NCBI GenBank assembly: GCA_024860875.1
Contig: JACPSZ010000017.1
Location: 169,909-233,908, forward strand
Reading direction: 5' to 3'
DNA length: 64,000 nt
DNA from: Nitrososphaerota archaeon
GTDB lineage: Archaea > Thermoproteota > Nitrososphaeria > Nitrososphaerales > UBA57
Position numbers and translations under genes: made by a program. Under the pieces are notes generated by a model. That model was not told the DNA's origin and searched no databases. It saw only the letters and a program-made list of their open reading frames with translations. Positions 1 to 8,527 of the stretch are shown here, piece by piece (the stretch's first letter is position 1; every line of letters starts with the position of its first letter).

Positions 1-891
1 GCTGTAGGTTTAGCAGCGATAACGGAAACTCCAGTAGTGATAGTTACTTCGCAGAGAGGAGGACCTTCAACAGGTCTGCCTACAAAGACGGAGCAGGGAG
101 ACCTATTCCAAGTTTTGGGCGCTTCTCAAGGAGACTACCCGAAAATTGTGATCGCACCTTCAACAGTTGAGGACTGCTTCTATGCAACTGCCGAGGCTTT
201 CAACCTAGCCGAAAGATATCAGCTTCCTGTGATACTGATGAGCGATTTGTACCTCTCGGAGCATATGGAAACAGTTTCCAACATAAACTTCAATGTTGGA
301 ATAGATAGGGGTTTGATAGCGACTTCAAACGGAAATGATGGGCACTTCAAGAGGTATGCCTTTACGGAAAACGGAGTCTCTCCAAGGTCTTTACCCGGTA
401 TGGAGGGTTTGACCCATGTTGCTGCGAGCGACGATCATGACGAAACTGGAGCCCTGATAAGCGATGCATTAACCAATGAAGAAACAAGAGTCAGGATAAT
501 GGACAAGAGAATGAGGAAGATGCAGTATGCACTCAAGGAACTTCCTCCTCCGAAACTGCTCGGGCCTCCAGATGCAGACATCACTTTGGTCGGCTGGGGA
601 TCAACGTACAGCGTCCTGAGAGAGACTGCTGATGTCTTGGCTAAAAACGGAGTAACTGCCAACCACCTGCAAATAAGGTACATATGGCCTTTCCATGATG
701 AAGCCGTAGAAAAAATACTCTCGAATGCAAAAAGAATTCTTGATGTGGAAGGCAATTATTCAGGCCAGCTTGCAAAGCTGATCAGGATGGAAACAGGTAT
801 CAAGATAGAGCGCAAGCTTCTAAAATATGATGGTGAACCATTCTATCCGAACCAAGTAGTGAAGAAAGCGATGGAGGTTGCCAAAGCATGA
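1..891 (+). CDS. 2-oxoacid:ferredoxin oxidoreductase, alpha (gamma-alpha) subunit, 5'-truncated by window edge
   Basis: This is the C-terminal part of the large subunit of a 2-oxoacid:ferredoxin oxidoreductase, which oxidatively decarboxylates 2-oxoacids with CoA and reduces ferredoxin in the cytoplasm. The frame is open to base 1, so the first ATG/GTG inside it is internal and not the start. The family signature GGPSTGLPTKTEQGDL is visible near residue 20. It is followed by the domain that packs against the TPP-binding subunit, and by a Rossmann-like C-terminal domain ending near a FYPNQ motif. The stop overlaps the beta-subunit start by four bases (ATGA), so the two are co-translated. In archaea this subunit is often a gamma-alpha fusion, but the missing 5' part prevents checking. 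Substrate preference (pyruvate or 2-oxoglutarate) cannot be decided here. Confidence 0.93.
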   Translation, partial: AVGLAAITETPVVIVTSQRGGPSTGLPTKTEQGDLFQVLGASQGDYPKIVIAPSTVEDCFYATAEAFNLAERYQLPVILMSDLYLSEHMETVSNINFNVGIDRGLIATSNGNDGHFKRYAFTENGVSPRSLPGMEGLTHVAASDDHDETGALISDALTNEETRVRIMDKRMRKMQYALKELPPPKLLGPPDADITLVGWGSTYSVLRETADVLAKNGVTANHLQIRYIWPFHDEAVEKILSNAKRILDVEGNYSGQLAKLIRMETGIKIERKLLKYDGEPFYPNQVVKKAMEVAKA

Positions 892-1751
892 GAGACGTTT
901 CAATGTACAAGGTTGAAACCAAAGCTACATGGTGCCCCGGCTGCGGAGACTTTGCAGTCTTAAGAGGCATTCAGATGGCTTTAGCGGCGCTTGAGATCAA
1001 CCCCAATGACGTACTTGTAGTTTCAGGAATAGGCTGCTCTTCCAACCTTCCAGGCTTCCTAAAGTCTTATGGTTTCCACGGCATACATGGAAGAGCTATT
1101 CCAGTTGCTACGGGTGCAAAACTCGTCAACCCGGATTTGAATGTAATAGTTGCTGGAGGAGATGGCGACGGATATGGGATAGGTTTGAACCATTGGGTGC
1201 ATGCAATGCGCAGGAACTTCGACATTACTTACATAGTGATGAACAACCAGATTTATGGCTTAACTACAGGGCAAGCATCCCCAACTACAGAGAAGGGTCA
1301 GCGTTCGAAATCTACACCTGCAGGCGTAATCGAACTTCCAATAAATCCGATATCTATGGCTCTGGTTACGGGATCAACATTCGTTGCAAGGGCATTTTCA
1401 GGCGATGCAGACCACTTAGCAAAGATGGTTGAATTGGGGATAAAGCACAAGGGTTTTTCATTAGTCGATGTATTGAGCCCGTGTGTAACTTACAACAAAC
1501 ATAACACTTACCAGTGGTTCAGGGAAAGAATCTACAGGCTTGAGGACAATGGGCATAACACGAAGAACCTTGACGATGCGATAAAGAAGTCGTATGAATG
1601 GGATGCAAAGATTCCGATAGGCGTCTTCTATGAAACTGACAGGACTACTTACGAGGATGAAGAGCCAGGACTAAAGAGAGGTCCAGTAGTGTCGCAGCCA
1701 TTGGGCATAAGCCAAGAATTGGGTAAAGAACTGCTAGAAGAGTTCGAGTAG
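888..1751 (+). CDS. 2-oxoacid:ferredoxin oxidoreductase, beta subunit
   Basis: The TPP- and FeS-binding beta subunit, partner of the preceding gene. It has WCPGCGDF near residue 15, GIGCSSN near 48, and the TPP motif GGDGDGYGIGLNH near 90 followed by NNQIYGLTTGQ. The cysteine in WCPGCG, with others such as SPCVTYN near 198, is where the 4Fe-4S ligands of this family lie. Length (287 residues) is normal. The ATG at 888 gives the ATGA overlap; a second ATG five codons on (MYKVETKAT) is also possible. It is the last gene of the operon: the next plus-strand gene starts 45 bases later with its own ribosome-binding site and encodes an unrelated surface protein. Confidence 0.95.
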   Translation: MRDVSMYKVETKATWCPGCGDFAVLRGIQMALAALEINPNDVLVVSGIGCSSNLPGFLKSYGFHGIHGRAIPVATGAKLVNPDLNVIVAGGDGDGYGIGLNHWVHAMRRNFDITYIVMNNQIYGLTTGQASPTTEKGQRSKSTPAGVIELPINPISMALVTGSTFVARAFSGDADHLAKMVELGIKHKGFSLVDVLSPCVTYNKHNTYQWFRERIYRLEDNGHNTKNLDDAIKKSYEWDAKIPIGVFYETDRTTYEDEEPGLKRGPVVSQPLGISQELGKELLEEFE

Positions 1752-1796
1752 GAATCCGTTAAGAATTTTAACTGTGCTATTATTAGAGGGGGAACA

Positions 1797-4700
1797 GTGA
1801 AAAATACAACTGCCAGACGCATTTTACTGCTAAGTGTACTAGCATTTGCTGTTGTCTGGCTAGACAATTTACCGTCTGCAGAAGCTGCAGTCACATTGTC
1901 ATTTAGTACTGGAGGTAGTGCGGTTTCATCAGATATGGTAAAAGGGCAATTCAGGCAGTTTACCATCATAGTGGATGATCAGCCGGATTATCCCCAAGAT
2001 ACAATACTAACCTTTAACGTTGCCAGTGTTACTCCTTCAAGCAGCACATTGACAACATCATTTAGTACTAATACTTTAACTGCTGGCCCAGGGGGCTTTG
2101 TCGGTACAACAGTATTAACAATTACCACTACTTCCAGTACTACCCCAACTACATACACGATAAAAGTAAATGCTTTCGTAGGTTCTCCTTATTCTGAGTA
2201 TAGCAATGACATTACAATCACGCTAAATGTCGGAGATTTTGGTGTATCAGTCACTCCGCAAGCAGTTGAAGTCAGGCAACAGGCTTCCACCACTGCCTTT
2301 GTGAATGTGAGCTCAATCGCAAACTTTGCTGGGCAGGTCACACTTGAATGGAGCATGCCGTCAGCACCATCTGGTCTGTTTGTGGGCATCAGCCCTTCTC
2401 AAGTTACAGTCAGTCCGCCTTTTGTATCGGCGACTCTCACTGTCACCGCGTCGTCAACTACGCAGACAGGAAGCTATAGTGGAACTATCATCGCAACTTA
2501 TAATGCCGGATCTTTTAATATCGTCCATACAGCGACAGTTGTGGTCATAGTCAAAACACTACCTGCATTGGACATATCAATTACGGCTTCACCAGACCCC
2601 GCAGTGGTCTCCAAGCTTGCTGCAATAACCATTAGGGTAACTTCTGACGGCGCTCCAATTCAGGTCGCTTCACTTACCCTATCGTCTACTGCAGGAACAC
2701 TAAGTGCTGCAAGTGGTTTAACAGACTCCAGCGGTCAGTTCCTTACAACGTTCAACTCTACGGCACCCGGTCAGGTCAGCATAAGCGTTACAGCCACCAG
2801 AGAGGGTTACATTACAGGTACTAAGACTCTGGTGTTGAATGTTGTCGGAAACTTTGTAGTTTCGATAGTCCCGTCCAACATAACTATTACCTTAGATTCT
2901 ACAAGGACTTTGCAAATACTGGTACAGTCTACAGAAGGTTTCAATTCTGCTGTGGTACTCTCTATCCCCACATTAGTACGTGGAATGAATGCAACGATAA
3001 ACCCTCCCGTCGTTACACCTCCTCCTAATGGTATAGTGACTGCAACGTTGACAATTTTTGTAAACAGTACTACAGCTCCAGGATCCCTTGATTTTACAAT
3101 TATAGCCACTAGAACTCCTCTCATCAAGTCTGCAATTCTAAGGCTGAATATACCCGTAAGGGACTTTCAGATTGCGATCAAGCCTGAAAACCTTGTAATA
3201 GCGCAGGGCAAGGAAGGAGTCTTTGACATCTCTATAGTTTCAAGAGGAGGATTTTCAGGCCCTATAGACATTAGATCGACGGGCATTCCAGGCGACATTG
3301 AATTTTCAATCGTCCCCAACTCTTTCAGCTTGGAAGTCGGTGCAACAAGAAATGCTCTGCTGAGCGTGAGAGCTTCAGAAGCCACAAGGGCTGGAAGTTT
3401 CATCTTCTTGGTCGAAGCTAACAGCGGCATCGTCAGGAGGTCTGCACAAGCTGTCCTAGTAATACTTCCTCTTCTGACAGTAACCATAGATTCATCGCCA
3501 AGAGTTTCCTCAGTGATCATCGATGGAGCTTTGATTCAAACGGCAGACCTTCCAAAGCAGTACAGGTGGGTGCAGGGAGACACGCATGCAATAAGCATCC
3601 CCAACCAGATAGTCAACGGGACGCCAGGTACACGATACGTCTTTACGAGATGGTCTGATGGAATAACTTCACAGGCAAGGGTTGTAACCATAAACGCACA
3701 AGCGACATACAGAGCCGAATTCAAAACACAGTATTTCTTGACGGTAAGAAGCACTCTGCCTCTTTCTCCAATACCTTCAACAGGTGCAGGCTGGTTCGAC
3801 GACAATACGCAGGCAAGCATTTCGACTCCGCAGATAGTCAACATAGCGGCAAACAGGAGATACGACTTCAGAGGGTGGACAGGGAACATCACGGATTCCA
3901 AGACCAACACATCGGTCTTGATGATCGGCCCGAAAACTGCAACATCGACATATACGCTACAATTCTTCATCAACGCTGTAACTGAGCCGAAGAGTCTGGC
4001 CGAAGTCACAAACGGTGACAAGTGGCACGACTCGGATTCAACTATTGAATTTTCTACTACCAAGAGAGTCAGGGACTATTCGTTCAGATTCTGGACTGTA
4101 GACAGCAATAGGCTTACTGGATTGCCCGTTTCAATCAGGATTGACAGGCCTTTCAACCTAACAGCAAACTACGTGTTTCTGCCGAAGGTTAGCGTAGTCT
4201 GGGCAAACACTACAATATCAAAGACAGAATTTCAAGGCGAAACTTCTTACATTTGGGTGAAGGTAGCTAATACGAATGACAGGCCAGGCGAAGTAAGACT
4301 CGACGCTTCATCAAGCTTCGACGGTATAAGCATAAATCCCAAGAGCATAGTGCTCAATTTCGAGCCTGGCCAATCATATGTTCTCGCCTTCGAGCTAAAG
4401 TTCCTGAAGGAGGGCACAGGAACGTTTGAGGCTAAGATAAACGAAACTGCAGGCTCCCCTGACAGCGCATCCTTACCGCTGAAGATATTTTCTAGCCGTA
4501 GCAAGGATAATTTGCGTGCTGTTGGCAAAGCAGTCAGCGTGGAAAATCTTGCGGTGCTAAACGACTTGATGGCATCTTCTCCTGAAGTAAAGTCCCTTGC
4601 TGAGAACATACTTGCTGTCGCTAACGTGCCTCAATTTGCAGGCCCTGTCGATAAGGCAAAGGCTCTGCTCGCCTTCGTAGTTCAGCACTACGAACCAGCA

Positions 4701-6155
4701 CCAAATGTAAAGCCTCAAAGCATGATAGAAATGGCAAGAGCGTTGCAGGCTAGCGGAGGAGCGCTAACCGCCCAGAAGATAAATGGTGATTCGAGAGCCA
4801 TTGCTGTATTCTATGGAGGCCTTTTGAGGTCGCTCGACATTCCAGTAAGACCGTTAATTGGAGTCATGGAGATGTCACCGACGCAGGAGGCACCATATCT
4901 TACATTACATACATGGATTGAATTCAGGGTCGACAGGGACTGGATATTCGTAGATCCTTCGGAAGGGCTTATCGAACTATCTCCAGCAAAATACCCTGCA
5001 AACCTGCAGAATCTGGCCAAAGACCCCAAGATGTATTATGAATTGAGCCCGAAGTGGGCTGGGCCTATAGAAGTCGTTGCATATGAGGGGAGGGCTGTAG
5101 ATGTGACAGAGAGGTACAAGACTACAATATACCCAGCACTTGACGGCTTGGCAGTGTACGCTAGGGGGGATACCAGTATGATTATGAGAACTGATGCGGG
5201 CGCAGATTTTGCCTCGGGAGTTCCATATGCTGCTGCATGGACACCTGTAGACCCTCAAGCTCCTGAAATCAGGGCGCTAAAACCTGAAGGACAAATTATA
5301 CTCGTTAGCTCATCAACTCCTATATCCAAATATCCAATATTTGTTAGCGGACCCAGAAGGGCGGACTACACATTCTCAACCATGGAAGTGTCTGCAATAT
5401 TCCCCGTAATCGATTCAATGGCCGGAAGTTTCTTGGATAGAGGTACCATAGAACATACTGTAAAGATGCGCTCCGATGGAAAACTTCAGGCAGGTCAGGT
5501 AGAGCATGTCAGTTATTCTGACAAGTCTATTACAGTTACGTCAAATTCTACTGTCACAAGCGCCTTGTCATCAACCGATGTCAGAGCGGTCAAGGTCACG
5601 CTCATTGGGAGGGAAGGCACTACAGGCATCCTCAACATAACCATCCCCAGCAACCTGCTCATCGATGATCTACACTCATCATCTGAAAAGATAGTTGTTT
5701 TATTAGATGGCAAGTTTGCCAAGCCAGAGTTCAATAATTTAGGAGACAGGATGGTAATTTCACTGACATATGGTCACAGCATAAGAAATGTCATTGCATA
5801 TCTGAAGACGTTCGATATCTCATTCGATATCAAAGACCCATTTGGCCTGACGATTCCCGATGCTGAGCTGACGATGGAGGGCCCTGTCAATACTGAGATC
5901 AAGGAGAGTAACAACCCCGTTTACAAGGACCTCATACCCGGCAAATATCAATTCACGATAAAATATAGAGGGGAGCAGCAGGTTCTCAGCCCTGAAATAA
6001 CTGACAGAGACCTTAGGTTCACGATCAATCTAATCCGATCTGACGCAGCTATTGCTGGAATTGCCTTGGGCATCATAATTGCAGTCGCCGCAATTTCTAT
6101 AATAACCCAGCTAGTTCTTTCGAGGGTCTTCCAGAGAAAGTCTACTTCTTCTTGA
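1797..6155 (+). CDS. Very large membrane-anchored surface protein with Ig-like repeats and transglutaminase-like domain
   Basis: An extracellular protein of 1452 residues. A signal peptide spans residues 1-30 (charged start, hydrophobic core, SAEA cleavage site). Serine/threonine-rich beta-sandwich repeats follow; one near 255-345 resembles bacterial Ig-like domains. Repeated YxFxxW blocks lie near 615-800. A transglutaminase-like domain lies at about 950-1080. A single C-terminal membrane helix near 1412-1440 ends in a basic tail. The transglutaminase fold shows the His (LHTWIEF, His1038) and Asp (FVDPSEG, Asp1053), but the catalytic Cys position appears to be Ser999 (NGDSRAIA), so it may not be active. 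The GTG start has a strong purine-rich site (gagggggaac) just upstream. It converges on the FtsZ-like gene with a 14-base overlap. Function is unknown; adhesion or cell-wall contact is inferred. Confidence 0.85.
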   Translation: MKNTTARRILLLSVLAFAVVWLDNLPSAEAAVTLSFSTGGSAVSSDMVKGQFRQFTIIVDDQPDYPQDTILTFNVASVTPSSSTLTTSFSTNTLTAGPGGFVGTTVLTITTTSSTTPTTYTIKVNAFVGSPYSEYSNDITITLNVGDFGVSVTPQAVEVRQQASTTAFVNVSSIANFAGQVTLEWSMPSAPSGLFVGISPSQVTVSPPFVSATLTVTASSTTQTGSYSGTIIATYNAGSFNIVHTATVVVIVKTLPALDISITASPDPAVVSKLAAITIRVTSDGAPIQVASLTLSSTAGTLSAASGLTDSSGQFLTTFNSTAPGQVSISVTATREGYITGTKTLVLNVVGNFVVSIVPSNITITLDSTRTLQILVQSTEGFNSAVVLSIPTLVRGMNATINPPVVTPPPNGIVTATLTIFVNSTTAPGSLDFTIIATRTPLIKSAILRLNIPVRDFQIAIKPENLVIAQGKEGVFDISIVSRGGFSGPIDIRSTGIPGDIEFSIVPNSFSLEVGATRNALLSVRASEATRAGSFIFLVEANSGIVRRSAQAVLVILPLLTVTIDSSPRVSSVIIDGALIQTADLPKQYRWVQGDTHAISIPNQIVNGTPGTRYVFTRWSDGITSQARVVTINAQATYRAEFKTQYFLTVRSTLPLSPIPSTGAGWFDDNTQASISTPQIVNIAANRRYDFRGWTGNITDSKTNTSVLMIGPKTATSTYTLQFFINAVTEPKSLAEVTNGDKWHDSDSTIEFSTTKRVRDYSFRFWTVDSNRLTGLPVSIRIDRPFNLTANYVFLPKVSVVWANTTISKTEFQGETSYIWVKVANTNDRPGEVRLDASSSFDGISINPKSIVLNFEPGQSYVLAFELKFLKEGTGTFEAKINETAGSPDSASLPLKIFSSRSKDNLRAVGKAVSVENLAVLNDLMASSPEVKSLAENILAVANVPQFAGPVDKAKALLAFVVQHYEPAPNVKPQSMIEMARALQASGGALTAQKINGDSRAIAVFYGGLLRSLDIPVRPLIGVMEMSPTQEAPYLTLHTWIEFRVDRDWIFVDPSEGLIELSPAKYPANLQNLAKDPKMYYELSPKWAGPIEVVAYEGRAVDVTERYKTTIYPALDGLAVYARGDTSMIMRTDAGADFASGVPYAAAWTPVDPQAPEIRALKPEGQIILVSSSTPISKYPIFVSGPRRADYTFSTMEVSAIFPVIDSMAGSFLDRGTIEHTVKMRSDGKLQAGQVEHVSYSDKSITVTSNSTVTSALSSTDVRAVKVTLIGREGTTGILNITIPSNLLIDDLHSSSEKIVVLLDGKFAKPEFNNLGDRMVISLTYGHSIRNVIAYLKTFDISFDIKDPFGLTIPDAELTMEGPVNTEIKESNNPVYKDLIPGKYQFTIKYRGEQQVLSPEITDRDLRFTINLIRSDAAIAGIALGIIIAVAAISIITQLVLSRVFQRKSTSS

Positions 6156-7476
6156 GAAGTGCTCCCAGTCTCCTGTCATACTTTAAGATTGATTCCTCGA
6201 TGTTTTTCATTTCGTCAGCAGTTATCGAATACTCTTGCCATAGATCCATTGTTTCTGCATGTGTCTTGAAGTCGTTGTAGCCCTTTTTCATAACATCGGC
6301 AATTGATTCGAGGTTCTTCCCGCCTAGCAGCAGAATAGCGTCTATCCTGTCTGATGATTCTTCCTTTGTAATAACTCGAAGTAAGCTCCCTCTTATTGCG
6401 GGGAAGCGACGCCTGGTCCAACCTGTAAATTGCTCCTGAAGGGCGTCATGGCCGACTTTTTCGAGAAGCCTTCTTGGGACTCTTGCAATAGCAACCGCAA
6501 CAATGACGTTCTCGTGATTTATAGGCACCATAATGTTATACAACGAATGTTCCATAATGTTTGCGATGCTTCCATAGATTTCGTAGCTCGCACCGTAGGC
6601 AAGTGTGGGCGATAAGACTTGAAGCCTGAATGATTGTGCTATGTGGGATAACTCTGCCAGACCTTCGACATCTATAGCTAATAGCATATCGCACATACTT
6701 GGAATCAGGAAATCAGCATCGAGCTCTGCACCAGATCTTGAAATGCCCTTAAGAGTCTTGAGAACTGATTCCTGCATTATTATTGCTACTTCGACGCCTG
6801 ATTGAAGAAGGTTTGCGATGCCACAATATGCATTAAACTGCACTTGTTCTGATACATCCTCGCCAGGAAGCGTCATGATGAATATCCTTGAAATGTTGGG
6901 GTTCTTCTCCTTGGCAACGGAACTGAGAAATGGCGCTACACCTGCCACAATTCCCTCGCTCAAAGAACCTATAAAGAACACAGCCTGTTCTTCTTTAGTA
7001 CCGTGAATACCCAGAATACCTATCCTATCTGCAAGAGCCGAGTCCTTCCTTGCAGCTATCTCCGCCCTCTTCCATATACCGCCAGTAGTATCTGCGGCAA
7101 TCTTTAGAGGGTAGTTTGTCTTTCGAAGCATGTTTTCCACTTCTTCTTTGGGTATCTTCTTCTCTTTCGCAACAGCAAAAATCTGAAGATCGGTTATTGA
7201 GGCGCCCATGGTAGAGAACCTTGCAAGCCTGATGTCATAAGCAGCAAGAGTTGTCAGCAGGAGCTTAGAGCCCCACAAGCCCAAGCCTATGGGAAACAAT
7301 TGTTGAACCTTCGCAAAGTCTTTGGAGAGCGTCTTGAACCTTCCTACAGCATCTGCAAGTTCTTTCTCATACATTACAATTGGAAGCCCACATTTTGTGC
7401 ACTGAGGCATGCCCTTTAGAGCCCTATGCCCTATCGGACAAGAAATGAAAATCGTATCCTGCTGGTAGCCCTCCAT
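6142..7476 (-). CDS. Degenerate FtsZ/CetZ-like protein with N-terminal zinc ribbon
   Basis: Cytoplasmic protein of about 444 residues. The N-terminus has a C-x3-H...C-x2-C metal site (CPIGH, CTKCG). The rest follows the order of an FtsZ/CetZ GTPase domain: IGLGLWGSKL where FtsZ has its first glycine loop, a block at FSTMGASITDL like the second strand and loop, VFFIGSLSEGIVAGVAP where FtsZ has the GGGTGTG signature, then FIMTLPGED and VEVAIIMQES like the following strands. The glycine-rich GTP-binding signature is mostly replaced, so it probably does not hydrolyse GTP normally. The ATG at 7476 fits a TATA-like element (CTTAATACTTG, 7492-7502) with almost no leader; a GTG three codons earlier is the alternative. 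It is divergent from the PH-like gene and near an intact tubulin-like gene. The superfamily call is by eye and moderately sure. Confidence 0.6.
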   Translation of the reverse strand: MEGYQQDTIFISCPIGHRALKGMPQCTKCGLPIVMYEKELADAVGRFKTLSKDFAKVQQLFPIGLGLWGSKLLLTTLAAYDIRLARFSTMGASITDLQIFAVAKEKKIPKEEVENMLRKTNYPLKIAADTTGGIWKRAEIAARKDSALADRIGILGIHGTKEEQAVFFIGSLSEGIVAGVAPFLSSVAKEKNPNISRIFIMTLPGEDVSEQVQFNAYCGIANLLQSGVEVAIIMQESVLKTLKGISRSGAELDADFLIPSMCDMLLAIDVEGLAELSHIAQSFRLQVLSPTLAYGASYEIYGSIANIMEHSLYNIMVPINHENVIVAVAIARVPRRLLEKVGHDALQEQFTGWTRRRFPAIRGSLLRVITKEESSDRIDAILLLGGKNLESIADVMKKGYNDFKTHAETMDLWQEYSITADEMKNIEESILKYDRRLGALLKKK

Positions 7477-7542
7477 GCCGCACACCTACAAGTATTAAGG
7501 ATAAGAAGTGTTTCCTGAGATACGCTTTTTACCTTATGTTGA

Positions 7543-8526
7543 ATGAACGTCCATGTGCAGGCGGAGCCAGAAAGAGTCATCGCGACAAGCGAAGGTATAG
7601 AACTTCAGGGCAGAGGCAAAGTTAAGCTCACAATAACCGAGAGGAGGATTATTGTGGAAAAGAAGGCTTCCCTTTTTTCGAATAAACTCGCTCCGGTTAT
7701 TATCTTGGATTATTCGCAGATAAGCGGCATTACTCAAGAAGGGAGTTCGTCGATAAAAGTTAGCTATACAGAAAATTCAAAGCCTGCAAGCATAACCTTT
7801 GTCGCAAAGAGTACCAGCAGCGCTCTGAGCATAATGAATCAGGTTGTGGAGATTTTGCAGACAGGTAAGAGGAAGTTCGAGGAGGAAGCGGAGAAGAAGA
7901 GGAAGGAGGAGATGGACGACACGTTGTTTGTAATATACCTCTTCGAATCTATGATAAATATTTGGGCAATGGTTTCTCCAGTGCGCGAGATGTTAAGCGC
8001 CATGGGGCAAGGAGAATGGAGTAAGGTGGAAGTTCATGCGAAAAGCATCTTAACAGTAGCGGAAGAATTGATCAGAGATGCAGAAACCAACCTTGGGCAA
8101 GCAATGGCCGATTTTTCCGAAGCAATAAAATCACGCTCCCCTCTCGCTGTAAACGAAAAAGTTTCTGCGTTATTCGCGGAGCTTGGTACCGCAGTTAGTT
8201 CGAAGATGCCCATATCAAAAAAATGGGCTCAATACACTAGAGAGATGTACCCGAACTGGTCCTCATTGTCGTATTTTCTGCTGTTTGCACTTGGTCTAAA
8301 TGAGATGCTGGTCGGTTCTGAGCTCGGCAAGCAAAAGGAGGTTGATGAAGTCATAAGCAGAATAAGGAGGATTTTACCAGTCATTGAGATCAAAATAGGG
8401 AAATACCTCGTTGATAGTTTCAACGATGCGATTCGTGCCAAAGATCCGTTTAGCGTTCCGCAGAAAATCTCCAATCTGCTGTTGGACGAGTTGCAGAAAT
8501 ACCTTACAAAAGCGGCAAGCGTCTAA
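7543..8526 (+). CDS. PH-like domain protein with helical C-terminal region, unknown function
   Basis: A 327-residue protein without signal peptide or membrane helix. Residues 1-107 alternate short beta strands and end in a helix. The pattern (GIELQGRGKVKLTITERRIIVEKK, then DYSQISGITQ, then SITFVAKS) is typical of bacterial/archaeal PH-like or GRAM-like domains, which bind lipids or proteins. A highly charged linker follows at about 108-125, then a helical domain to the end with two related blocks (DFSEAIKSRSPLAVNEKVSALF and SFNDAIRAKDPFSVPQKISNLL), suggesting an internal duplication. It lies between the degenerate FtsZ-like gene (divergent, 66 bases away) and the polytopic membrane protein gene (convergent, 1 base gap). 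Placement suggests a peripheral membrane member of the tubulin-like cluster; that role is inferred. Confidence 0.75.
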   Translation: MNVHVQAEPERVIATSEGIELQGRGKVKLTITERRIIVEKKASLFSNKLAPVIILDYSQISGITQEGSSSIKVSYTENSKPASITFVAKSTSSALSIMNQVVEILQTGKRKFEEEAEKKRKEEMDDTLFVIYLFESMINIWAMVSPVREMLSAMGQGEWSKVEVHAKSILTVAEELIRDAETNLGQAMADFSEAIKSRSPLAVNEKVSALFAELGTAVSSKMPISKKWAQYTREMYPNWSSLSYFLLFALGLNEMLVGSELGKQKEVDEVISRIRRILPVIEIKIGKYLVDSFNDAIRAKDPFSVPQKISNLLLDELQKYLTKAASV

Positions 8527-8527
8527 C

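Noticed and set aside
3536..4063. Minus-strand 175-codon frame inside the large surface protein gene
   Set aside because: The plus-strand reading has a signal peptide, domains and a C-terminal anchor; the antisense frame shows none.
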